Shown here one piece after another: positions 25,431 to 32,962 of a stretch of 33,065 nt of DNA. Numbering within the stretch: position 1 is the stretch's first letter; the number at the start of each line of letters is the position of its first letter. Under the pieces are notes generated by a model that ran no database searches, was not told the DNA's origin, and saw nothing but the letters and a program-made list of their open reading frames with translations. Origin of the DNA: an uncultured Prevotellaceae bacterium (GTDB lineage Bacteria > Bacteroidota > Bacteroidia > Bacteroidales > Bacteroidaceae); contig CACYRS010000024.1 in assembly GCA_902776935.1 (NCBI GenBank), positions 1 to 33,065 of the forward strand. The letters are read 5' to 3'. The position numbers and the translations under genes were made by a program.

Positions 25431-27641
25431 ATGAAAAAGTATTTGATGACAGGAATCGCAGCACTCGCAATGTGCGCAGGTTTCACAAGTTGCTCGCACG
25501 ACCTAAGCATGCCAACTCAAGAAGACATTAATCAATATGTCGCTCAGAAGGTAACAGACAATTACAACAGAGCATTCGTTGATCACTTTGGTGAGCCTTC
25601 AGAAGATCAAGATTGGGGCTTTGGTTCTGCTTCAAGCGCTCGCGCACTTACACGTGCAAATACGGGTGATAGTTATCCTGCTACTCATGAATACACAGAT
25701 GCTAACGGAAATGTTATTGCAGGTGCTAATATGAACTCCAACGAGTGGGCAGACCCTAATAAGGGTTTTGGAGGTTGGGTTGTTCCCGATCCTCTGACAG
25801 AAGGTCAGAAACTTCGCGTTCAGAAGTATTTCCAGGCTAACCCTAACCTGAGCTACGAAGACCCACACTATCGTCATTTCTTTGTTCAGCAGGTATACAC
25901 TGGTGGTAGCAGTGCTCCTCAAACTGGCAACAAGGAGTCGACCAAAGCTGCCAACGGCAGTACTTATAATGCAACAAATATGAACCAGTTGACAGTAGGT
26001 GAGGCTAACTCGCACATCAACAACTTTAATGCCGGAACTCGTTCTACAAGCAATGTGCTGGATAATGGAAAGACTGTTAATAATGGTACCTATCACAGCG
26101 ACCAGATCACACTGATGGTGAACGTTTACGACACCTCTTGCTTCGGCTATCATGATACAGGCGGTAGTAACGTGAAAGGAAAAATCAACCACAACGACAA
26201 GATGGCATTGGTCAGCGCTGCTATTATTGACGCATGGGCTGCACGAAACGGCAATCCTGGTGAGGCAGTAGTTGACAAATGGAACCGCTCGTTCATGGGC
26301 TTCGACCATGAGCTGCTCCCAGAGTCTGACATCGTTATGGATTCATATGCTCAGCTAAACGCAGTTCCCAACCTTAACAACATTCCCTATGCTTGGGACG
26401 GAGAGAAGGTGATGAAAATCGGACAAGCACCTGCTGCCGTTGCTGCTGGTACGGAGGTTGATCTTACAGGTTATTTTGCAAATTGCTATAATGGTTCTGT
26501 CACAAATAACGCTAATGGTATTGTGTTCACGTCTAATGGCTGGGGCGGTCTTCAGGCTTGGTCATTCGGAGATGCCAACAAATGGGCTAATTATACGAAG
26601 TTCGTGATAGAGTTTAAGGAAGCAACACAAGTAGCCTCTGAGATACAGTTGGGTGCTGCCGGCAATCATAACATAGCAGCCGGAACGACCAAGTATGAGC
26701 TTGATCTTACAGATATTACAGCAGAAGTTTCTAGTGGCACTCTCGTAGTATCAAATCCTGGAACAATCAATATTTCAAAGATTTATCTCATCACTGGTGC
26801 ACAACAGGATAACACCGTATATTACAATCCTACCTACCTTCTTGGTGATGCCGAAGCCGATAAAATTTCTTTCTACAGCGCTAACACTAATATGTATGGT
26901 GGTATCATAAGAGATCTTTCTGAGAATGAAATGAAGACAACTCAGGATGGCAAAACCTGCCTTGACCTGACACTCTTCAAGCAACTTGTTGCAGATGGTT
27001 ATCATCCCGTTAGCACCGACCTGAAGAAATGGGTGAAGTGGCAAGCTGCCTGCGACGGCTACTATAGCGACTGGATTGTGACACTTACTGAGGCCAAGAG
27101 ATACGAAGAGGAGGAAGAAGACTTTGACGTTCGCATTATCGCAGAGGACTTGACACCTGGAGAGGACTTAGACTGGGACTTCAACGATGTTGTGTTCGAT
27201 GTTACATATACATCTGATACAGAAGCAACATGTACAATCCAGTGTGCTGGTGGTGTATTGCCTCTCCGTGTAGCAACTAAGGGTAATCCTGGTGATGGCG
27301 ACTGGATTGAGGTTCATGAGAAATATGGTAAAGAAAGAAAAGCCAATGGCAAATATGACATGATTAATACAGGTGGCGCCTCTATTACCATTAACGATAA
27401 ACCAACTTTCACAGTAACTGGCATTTCAAAGGGCGAAAGAGGTAAGGATATCAAGATTATGGTTGACAAAGGAACTGTTAATGAGCCTAACTGGATTGAG
27501 ATAACAGCAACTAAAGGACAGCCTGCTGCCAAGATTGCAGTTAATAAGGGCTATAAGATAGTGACTGAAAGAACAGATATTAGAACTGTATACACAAAAT
27601 TCTCTGAATGGGTTTCAGATCCAAAGATTATTTGGTATTAA
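25431..27641 (+). CDS. Large lipoprotein with LruC/DUF4842-like C-terminal region
   Basis: The 736-residue protein has a lipoprotein signal peptide (acylated Cys21 in FTSC). Near residues 55-65 it has PSEDQDWGFG, a motif I recognise from Bacteroidales surface lipoproteins. Residues 100-330 are Asn/Gly-rich. An inserted beta-rich module at about 335-458, starting GTEVDLTGYFANCY, resembles a carbohydrate-binding-like sandwich. The C-terminal part (about 565-736) has DVRIIAEDLTPGEDLDWDFNDVVFDV, the Asp-rich signature of LruC/DUF4842 proteins, which may bind calcium. It probably sits on the outer membrane surface. Ligand and role are unknown. It has its own promoter and terminator and is not part of the dcw operon. 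Confidence 0.75.
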   Translation: MKKYLMTGIAALAMCAGFTSCSHDLSMPTQEDINQYVAQKVTDNYNRAFVDHFGEPSEDQDWGFGSASSARALTRANTGDSYPATHEYTDANGNVIAGANMNSNEWADPNKGFGGWVVPDPLTEGQKLRVQKYFQANPNLSYEDPHYRHFFVQQVYTGGSSAPQTGNKESTKAANGSTYNATNMNQLTVGEANSHINNFNAGTRSTSNVLDNGKTVNNGTYHSDQITLMVNVYDTSCFGYHDTGGSNVKGKINHNDKMALVSAAIIDAWAARNGNPGEAVVDKWNRSFMGFDHELLPESDIVMDSYAQLNAVPNLNNIPYAWDGEKVMKIGQAPAAVAAGTEVDLTGYFANCYNGSVTNNANGIVFTSNGWGGLQAWSFGDANKWANYTKFVIEFKEATQVASEIQLGAAGNHNIAAGTTKYELDLTDITAEVSSGTLVVSNPGTINISKIYLITGAQQDNTVYYNPTYLLGDAEADKISFYSANTNMYGGIIRDLSENEMKTTQDGKTCLDLTLFKQLVADGYHPVSTDLKKWVKWQAACDGYYSDWIVTLTEAKRYEEEEEDFDVRIIAEDLTPGEDLDWDFNDVVFDVTYTSDTEATCTIQCAGGVLPLRVATKGNPGDGDWIEVHEKYGKERKANGKYDMINTGGASITINDKPTFTVTGISKGERGKDIKIMVDKGTVNEPNWIEITATKGQPAAKIAVNKGYKIVTERTDIRTVYTKFSEWVSDPKIIWY

Positions 27642-27681
27642 TTGATTCATCAGATACTTTAAATAAGACTAAATTCCTGGG

Positions 27682-27714
27682 GAGCGGCTGCGAAAGTAGC
27701 CGCTCTCTTTTTTT
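27682..27714 (+). terminator. Terminator of the LruC-type lipoprotein gene
   Basis: GAGCGGCT (27682-27689) pairs perfectly with AGCCGCTC (27698-27705) around an 8-nt loop GCGAAAGT, followed by TC and seven T residues. Stem and loop closely resemble the terminator after ftsZ. Confidence 0.88.
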
Positions 27715-27757
27715 ATAGCCAAGTATCTAATAACTATAGAAACGTAATCTCAAGGGT

Positions 27758-27801
27758 AACGAGCCGTAATCTCATCGGGCACGATATTACGGCTCGTTTT
27801 T
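27758..27801 (+). terminator. Second strong hairpin with T tract
   Basis: AACGAGCCGTAAT (27758-27770) pairs perfectly over 13 bp with ATTACGGCTCGTT (27786-27798) around a 15-nt loop. The T tract 27797-27801 partly belongs to the stem. It lies 44 bp beyond the previous terminator, so it is a backup terminator or the end of a separate small transcript. Confidence 0.75.
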
Positions 27802-28008
27802 CTTTACAAATTTAAGAAAGGCCAAGACAGCCGGAAAACAGGGCAGAAATGACACTACACGATGAAACACTATCTTTTAGGCGAGGAAAAATTTGCGCCC
27901 TAGGCAGGTCGCAGAAACTTTTTAACCAGAGGTTTTTTGAGAGAAATAAATATGGAGGTGAATTATATTTACAAAAGAGACTACGCATTGATTTTTGCAA
28001 GTCTTAAT

Positions 28009-28040
28009 GTTGCATAATTCAGAAAAGTTTTGTACCTTTG
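28009..28040 (+). promoter_or_regulatory. Promoter of the spm-flippase-peptidase operon
   Basis: TACCTTTG (28033-28040) followed by CA is a clear -7 box; GTTG at 28009-28012 is a -33-like element 20 bp upstream. The -7 box ends 8 bp before the ATG at 28049, which predicts an almost leaderless mRNA. Confidence 0.7.
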
Positions 28041-28048
28041 CACTCTGT

Positions 28049-29338
28049 ATGGTATTGAATTATATTTGGGTAGCGTTTTTCATCGTAGCGTTTGTGATTG
28101 CGCTGGTGAAATTGGTGTTCTGGGGCGACTTTGAGGTCTTCCCGGCAATGATGGACTCCACATTCTCATCGTCGAAGACGGCATTTGAGATATCGTTGGG
28201 TCTTACAGGAGTATTGGCCCTCTGGCTCGGCATTATGAAGATAGGCGAAAAAGGAGGCGTGGTGAATGTGTTGGCAAGGATTCTGAGTCCTGTTTTCACC
28301 AAACTCTTCCCTGATATCCCCAAGGGCCACCCAGTTACTGGCTCTATCTTCATGAATATCGCAGCCAATATGCTCGGATTGGATAATGCCGCCACTCCCC
28401 TTGGCCTTAAGGCTATGGAGCAGTTGAACGAGATAAAGAATGAAGAAATAAAAAATCAAAGAGACAGTGGCGCCATAAGCGAGGAAAAGGCTGAGGATCT
28501 TAAGGTCACAGCTACCAATCCTATGATTATGTTCCTCGTGCTGAACACATCCGGCCTGACCCTGATACCTATATCTATTATGGTGTATCGTTCTCAGATG
28601 GGTGCCGCCCAGCCTACAGACATCTTCATCCCTATCCTGCTCGCTACGTTCTTCTCGACTCTCGCAGGCATTATCATAACGAGCCTCTTCCAGAAGATCA
28701 ACCTGCTGAATCGTACGATGCTGCTCACCCTCGGAGGTGCTGCTATCGTTGTGGCAGGCATCATCTGGGGCTTCGGACAGCTCGACTCCATACTGATGAA
28801 CAAGGTGAGCACCACTTCAGCCAACATCATGCTGATGACAATCATCATCGCCTTTATAGCAGCTGGCTTGAGGAAGAAGGTAAATGTCTACGATGCCTTT
28901 ATCGAGGGCGCTAAAGAGGGATTCCAGACAGCAGTGAGGATTATCCCATATCTGGTGGCAATCCTCGTTGGAATCGGCGTTTTCCGTGCCTCAGGAGCGA
29001 TGGATATGCTTATCGATGGCATCAGATGGGGAGTAGAGGCCTGTGGAGGCAATTCCGACTTCGTGGGTGCTCTGCCAACGGCTCTGATGAAACCTCTGTC
29101 AGGCAGTGGAGCTCGAGGAATGATGGTGGATGCGATGACTACATACGGAGCCGACTCATTTATCGGACGTCTGAGTTGTATCTTCCAAGGGTCTACAGAC
29201 ACCACCTTCTACATCCTCGCAGTATATTTCGGCAGCGTAGGAATAGCAAAGACTCGTCATGCTGTGACCTGTGGACTGCTTGCAGACCTCGCAGGTATCA
29301 TCGCAGCGATAGCAATAGCATATATGTTCTTCGGATAA
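28049..29338 (+). CDS. SpmA/SpmB fusion, nucleoside-recognition (Gate) domain membrane protein
   Basis: The 429-residue inner-membrane protein fuses two Gate-domain halves. The first has the SpmA block NIAANMLGLDNAATPLGLKAM, and the second has the SpmB blocks PLSGSGARGMM and FQGSTDTTFYILAVYFGSVG. A charged cytoplasmic linker (about 130-160) separates hydrophobic parts. In Bacillus SpmA and SpmB are separate and needed for spore core dehydration. Members in non-sporulating bacteria are presumed transporters of unknown substrate. The ATG at 28049 is used because the longer frame from a TTG at 27995 crosses the promoter. It is followed 3 bp later by the flippase gene. Confidence 0.85.
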   Translation: MVLNYIWVAFFIVAFVIALVKLVFWGDFEVFPAMMDSTFSSSKTAFEISLGLTGVLALWLGIMKIGEKGGVVNVLARILSPVFTKLFPDIPKGHPVTGSIFMNIAANMLGLDNAATPLGLKAMEQLNEIKNEEIKNQRDSGAISEEKAEDLKVTATNPMIMFLVLNTSGLTLIPISIMVYRSQMGAAQPTDIFIPILLATFFSTLAGIIITSLFQKINLLNRTMLLTLGGAAIVVAGIIWGFGQLDSILMNKVSTTSANIMLMTIIIAFIAAGLRKKVNVYDAFIEGAKEGFQTAVRIIPYLVAILVGIGVFRASGAMDMLIDGIRWGVEACGGNSDFVGALPTALMKPLSGSGARGMMVDAMTTYGADSFIGRLSCIFQGSTDTTFYILAVYFGSVGIAKTRHAVTCGLLADLAGIIAAIAIAYMFFG

Positions 29339-29341
29339 GAT

Positions 29342-30787
29342 ATGGGAAAACTTCAGGCAATAGCAAAGGATACGGCCATCTACGGCCTTTCGAGTATCAT
29401 AGGCAGGTTTCTTAACTACCTGCTGGTGCCACTATATACCGCCCAGCTCTCTGCAGCGTCAGGCGGATATGGCATCATAACAAATATGTACGCCTACGTG
29501 GCGCTGATATTGGTGATTCTAACCTTCGGAATGGAGACCACCTATTTCCGTTTTACCAACAAGACGCATACTGACTCGCAGGTAGTCTACTCTACCACAC
29601 TCATCGCTGTAGGCTCCGTATCAGCTATCTTTGTAGCATTAGTGATATACTTTATCACGCCAATAAGCAATCTCATGGGCTATGGCGATCATCCTGAGTA
29701 TGTTTGGGTGATGGCAGTTACTGTAGCCATCGACGCCTTCCTTTGTATTCCTTTCGCACATCTGCGACAGCAGAAGAAGGCTATTAAGTTTGCCTCCCTG
29801 AAACTTCTGAATATCGTAGTGAGCATACTGCTTAACGTCATCTATTTCGCCTGGATGGATGGCAAGGACGTGGGTTACGCATTCTATATCAACCTTGTCT
29901 GTACTGCGATGCTCGCATTGCTTCTTATCACAGAATATGCTGGTTTCCGTTGGAAGTTCGATGGCAAGCTGCTACGTACGATGCTCAGCTACTCATGGCC
30001 TATCCTCGTGCTTGGTATCGCTGGAATCCTGAATCAGACAGCCGACAAGATGCTCTTCCCCTATATCTACCAAGGCAGCGACATGCAGGAGCAGCTTGGA
30101 ATATACGGGGCCTGTTCAAAGATTGCGATGATTATGGCAATGATAACACAGGCCTTCCGCTTTGCCTACGAGCCTATCGTATTCGCAGGCGTAAAGGATA
30201 AAGACCAGCACGAGATGTACGAGCAGGCGATGAAATACTTTATAATCTTCACCCTGCTGGCATTCCTGATGGTTGTGGGATATCTCGACATACTGAAGTT
30301 CCTCATCGGAGAAGACTACTGGAGTGGTCTCCGAGTAGTGCCTATCGTGATGGCAGCAGAGATTATGATGGGTATATACTTCAACCTGTCGTTCTGGTAT
30401 AAGATTATCGACAAGACCATCTGGGGAGCGTGGTTCTCAGGTCTCGGATGTCTGGTGCTGATAGCAGTAAACCTGATTTTTGTGCCAAAGTACGGCTTCG
30501 TAGCTTGTGCCTGGGGAGGCTTCGCAGGATACGGTGTTGCGATGGTAGCATCCTATATCATCGGACAGAAACACTATCCACTCAACTATCCCCTGAAAGA
30601 CATCGCCCTCTATACGATGATTGCAGCCCTCGCCTTCGCCGTGATGATGTATCTCAGGGATGACCTGCCCCTCTGGCTGTCACTCGCAGTGAATACTATC
30701 CTGATCCTGCTCTTCCTCGCAGTCATCATAAAGCGAGATCTTCCTTTGAGCAAACTACCTATTATCGGAAAGAAATTCAAAAAATAA
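29342..30787 (+). CDS. Wzx-like polysaccharide/oligosaccharide flippase (MOP superfamily)
   Basis: The 481-residue protein has about 12-14 membrane segments. It begins with KDTAIYGLSSIIGRFLNYLLVPLYT, the typical N-terminal segment of the PST/Wzx family, and has an AGILNQTADKMLFPY block in the middle. Such proteins move undecaprenyl-linked sugars, or related lipids, across the inner membrane. No glycosyltransferases are nearby, so the cargo cannot be inferred from context. The gene lies between the spm fusion (3 bp) and the S46 peptidase (7 bp) in one operon. A role in lipid II flipping is conceivable given the family, but not supported by the sequence itself. Confidence 0.82.
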   Translation: MGKLQAIAKDTAIYGLSSIIGRFLNYLLVPLYTAQLSAASGGYGIITNMYAYVALILVILTFGMETTYFRFTNKTHTDSQVVYSTTLIAVGSVSAIFVALVIYFITPISNLMGYGDHPEYVWVMAVTVAIDAFLCIPFAHLRQQKKAIKFASLKLLNIVVSILLNVIYFAWMDGKDVGYAFYINLVCTAMLALLLITEYAGFRWKFDGKLLRTMLSYSWPILVLGIAGILNQTADKMLFPYIYQGSDMQEQLGIYGACSKIAMIMAMITQAFRFAYEPIVFAGVKDKDQHEMYEQAMKYFIIFTLLAFLMVVGYLDILKFLIGEDYWSGLRVVPIVMAAEIMMGIYFNLSFWYKIIDKTIWGAWFSGLGCLVLIAVNLIFVPKYGFVACAWGGFAGYGVAMVASYIIGQKHYPLNYPLKDIALYTMIAALAFAVMMYLRDDLPLWLSLAVNTILILLFLAVIIKRDLPLSKLPIIGKKFKK

Positions 30788-30794
30788 TAATCGT

Positions 30795-32918
30795 ATGAAA
30801 AGAATCCTAGTATCCCTAGTATCCCTAGTTAGCCTAGTTAATCTCGCCCACGCCGATGAAGGCATGTGGACCCTGTATAACCTGCCGAATACTGTCTATG
30901 AGCAGATGAAGCTGGAGAATTACGAGCTGCCCTATGGTGCTCTCTATGAAGGTGATGACGCTATAAAGAACTGCGTAGTGCTCTTTGGAGGCTTCTGTTC
31001 AGGAGTAGTGGTATCGCCAGACGGACTGGTATTTACCAATCACCATTGCGGCTTCGAGGCTATCAGAAGTCACTCAACAGTAGAGCACGACTATATGCTC
31101 AATGGCTTTGTTTCCAACAGCTATGAGGAAGAACTGCCAAACAAGAATCTCTTCGTAAGTTTCATGGTAGAGCAGAAAGATGTCACAAAACAGCTCGACA
31201 GTCTTGGCCTCAGCAAACTCTCAGAAGACAAAAGAGGCCATTTCATCGACTCTCTGGAGAATGTTTTCCAAAAACAGGTGCGTAAGCAAGACTCTACCCT
31301 CCGTGCAGAGCTGAAGCCTTACTACGAGGGAAACAAATACTATCTCACCACCTATCGCGACTATGAGGATGTACGTCTGGTGTTTGCCCTTCCAAAGTCG
31401 ATGGGTAAGTTCGGAGGCGAGACAGACAACTGGATGTGGCCCCGTCAGACTTGCGACTTCTCTGTATTCCGTATCTATGTAGACCCAAAGACAGGAGGCC
31501 CTGCGAAGTATTCGAAGGACAATGTCCCCATGCATCCAAAGAAGTGGGCACAGGTGTCTCTGCAGGGATATCAGCCAGGATCGTTCTCAATGACTATCGG
31601 TTATCCAGGAAGCACGAGCCGCTATCTCTCGAGCTATGGTATCCTTGAGCGTCGCGATGCCCAGAACAAGCCACGCTATCTCACCCGCGAGGTTAAGCAG
31701 AACATCATGATCCGTCATATGCGTGCCGATGAAGCTGTCCGCATAAAGTATGATTCCAAGTATGCCCAGAGCTCAAACTACTGGAAAAACTCAATCGGAA
31801 TGAACAAATGTATCGATTCCATCGGACTTATTCAGCAGAAGGCAGCCTTTGAGGCTAAGATCCGTCAGTGGCAGGACTCTACAGGTTTCCTGAAAGGCCA
31901 GCTCGACTTCGACAAGCTTGAGCGTCTGTATAAGCAGCGTTTCAATGCCATGAGAGCTATGATGTATTTTAGCGAGACGTTCAGAAACAACGATGAGATG
32001 AGCCGTAGGGCCATGAGGGTGCAGAACGGTATCCGTCTGAAGGGCGATGAGAAGAATCCAAAGAAGCAGTATATCGACTTCAAGGATAATAGCGACACAT
32101 GGGATCTCAATCTCGATCGCGAGGTTCTGGCTGCTCTGATGAGACACTATCGCGAGCAGGTAACAGAAGCGAAGTATCTGCCTGATTTCTATCAGACTAT
32201 CGATAAAAAGTTTGGTGGTGACTATCAGAAATATGTGGATTATCTCTTCAAGAAGTCGCAGTTGATGAAAAACGGCAAGAAGATCTATGTCAACAAGAAG
32301 GGTTATCACAAAGACCCAGGCGTGATCTATGGTCAGGATCTCATCGAGATATTAGGCGAGATTCGTGCTGACCTGATGGCTTCTTATGACAGTATTGATA
32401 TCCAGGAGCGTTATCTCTGTGCTGCCAAGCTCCGTATGGAGGAAGACATGCCTAACTACAGCGATGCTAACATGACTATGCGTCTGAGCTATGGTCAGGT
32501 AGGCGAATATCTTCTTGGTGGCAAGCCTTCAGGCTATTACACCACAGCTGAGAGCATCGTTGAGAAGATGGAAAAGGGCGAGAATGGAGTCATCGACTAC
32601 GAGGCAGAGCCAATTATGAAGGAACTGCTCTCAAAGAAAGACTTCGGGAAGTATACAGATAAGGGTACAGGCAAGCTGCATCTCTGTTTCCTCTCAAACA
32701 ATGACATCACTGGCGGAAACTCTGGCTCCCCGATGTTTAATGGCAAGGGTGAACTCATTGGCCTTGCTTTCGATGGCAACTGGGACAGCCTAAGCTCGGA
32801 TATCTTCTTCGATTCCCAGCTTGCACGATGCATTGGTGTAGATATCCGCTATGTCCTCTACATGATGGAGTCATGGGGAAAAGCAGATCGCCTTATCAAG
32901 GAGATAAACGCCAAGTAA
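30795..32918 (+). CDS. S46 family dipeptidyl-peptidase, DPP7 type
   Basis: The 707-residue periplasmic serine exopeptidase releases dipeptides from peptide N termini in asaccharolytic or proteolytic Bacteroidales. After a signal peptide (about 1-20, ending AHA) come the His block TNHHCGF (83-84 region), the Asp block RQTCDFSVFRIY (Asp221) and the Ser block TGGNSGSP (Ser643). The residue 18 positions after the serine, which separates DPP7 (Gly) from DPP11 (Arg or Ser) in the Porphyromonas enzymes, is Gly661. Preference for hydrophobic residues at P1 is therefore predicted. The usual RHTGDF reads RQTCDF here. The signal peptide core consists of four LVS-like triplets encoded by a 9-bp tandem repeat. 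Confidence 0.9.
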   Translation: MKRILVSLVSLVSLVNLAHADEGMWTLYNLPNTVYEQMKLENYELPYGALYEGDDAIKNCVVLFGGFCSGVVVSPDGLVFTNHHCGFEAIRSHSTVEHDYMLNGFVSNSYEEELPNKNLFVSFMVEQKDVTKQLDSLGLSKLSEDKRGHFIDSLENVFQKQVRKQDSTLRAELKPYYEGNKYYLTTYRDYEDVRLVFALPKSMGKFGGETDNWMWPRQTCDFSVFRIYVDPKTGGPAKYSKDNVPMHPKKWAQVSLQGYQPGSFSMTIGYPGSTSRYLSSYGILERRDAQNKPRYLTREVKQNIMIRHMRADEAVRIKYDSKYAQSSNYWKNSIGMNKCIDSIGLIQQKAAFEAKIRQWQDSTGFLKGQLDFDKLERLYKQRFNAMRAMMYFSETFRNNDEMSRRAMRVQNGIRLKGDEKNPKKQYIDFKDNSDTWDLNLDREVLAALMRHYREQVTEAKYLPDFYQTIDKKFGGDYQKYVDYLFKKSQLMKNGKKIYVNKKGYHKDPGVIYGQDLIEILGEIRADLMASYDSIDIQERYLCAAKLRMEEDMPNYSDANMTMRLSYGQVGEYLLGGKPSGYYTTAESIVEKMEKGENGVIDYEAEPIMKELLSKKDFGKYTDKGTGKLHLCFLSNNDITGGNSGSPMFNGKGELIGLAFDGNWDSLSSDIFFDSQLARCIGVDIRYVLYMMESWGKADRLIKEINAK
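30807..30842 (+). repeat. 9-bp tandem repeat in the DPP7 signal peptide
   Basis: Four units, CTAGTATCC, CTAGTATCC, CTAGTTAGC and CTAGTTAAT, encode LVS-LVS-LVS-LVN in the hydrophobic core of the signal peptide. Being a multiple of three, gain or loss of units would change the length of the core without breaking the frame. Confidence 0.9.
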
Positions 32919-32951
32919 TTCAAAATAAGAGCCAAGTAATACAAAATAAGT
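32910..32951 (+). repeat. 21-bp tandem repeat spanning the DPP7 stop codon
   Basis: Two 21-bp units (32910-32930 and 32931-32951) differ at only two positions. Each contains GCCAAGTAAT, so the last codons and the stop of the peptidase gene are duplicated in frame. The start of a third unit (GCCA) follows. Confidence 0.85.
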
Positions 32952-32962
32952 GCCACTTATTT
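32944..32962 (+). other. Small hairpin after the DPP7 gene
   Basis: AAATAAGT (32944-32951) pairs with ACTTATTT (32955-32962) across a 3-nt loop GCC. There is no T run after it beyond the stem, so it is at best a weak transcript end. The remainder of the window (32963-33065) shows no gene or signal I can support. Confidence 0.45.

Larger units (their letters stand above)
27642..28048. other. 407-bp intergenic region with two terminators and possible RNA structure
   Basis: No convincing gene lies here. The left part holds the terminators at 27682-27714 and 27758-27801. CGTAATCTCA occurs twice (27743-27752 and 27765-27774). The middle (about 27800-27990) is less AT-rich and has small potential stems: GGCG/CGCC at 27880-27899, GCGCC/GGTCGC at 27895-27912, and AACC-AGA-GGTT followed by T residues at 27924-27938. 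The right end carries the spm promoter. A leftward 62-codon frame (27812-28000) has no recognisable product. Confidence 0.6.

Noticed and set aside
25431-27641. LruC-type lipoprotein as part of a defence or mobile island
   Set aside because: There is no integrase, transposase, toxin or direct-repeat boundary, and the base composition is like the surroundings.
27812-28000. Leftward 62-codon frame in the gap before the spm gene
   Set aside because: It has no promoter or recognisable domain, an odd composition, and overlaps small potential stems. Non-coding DNA is more likely.
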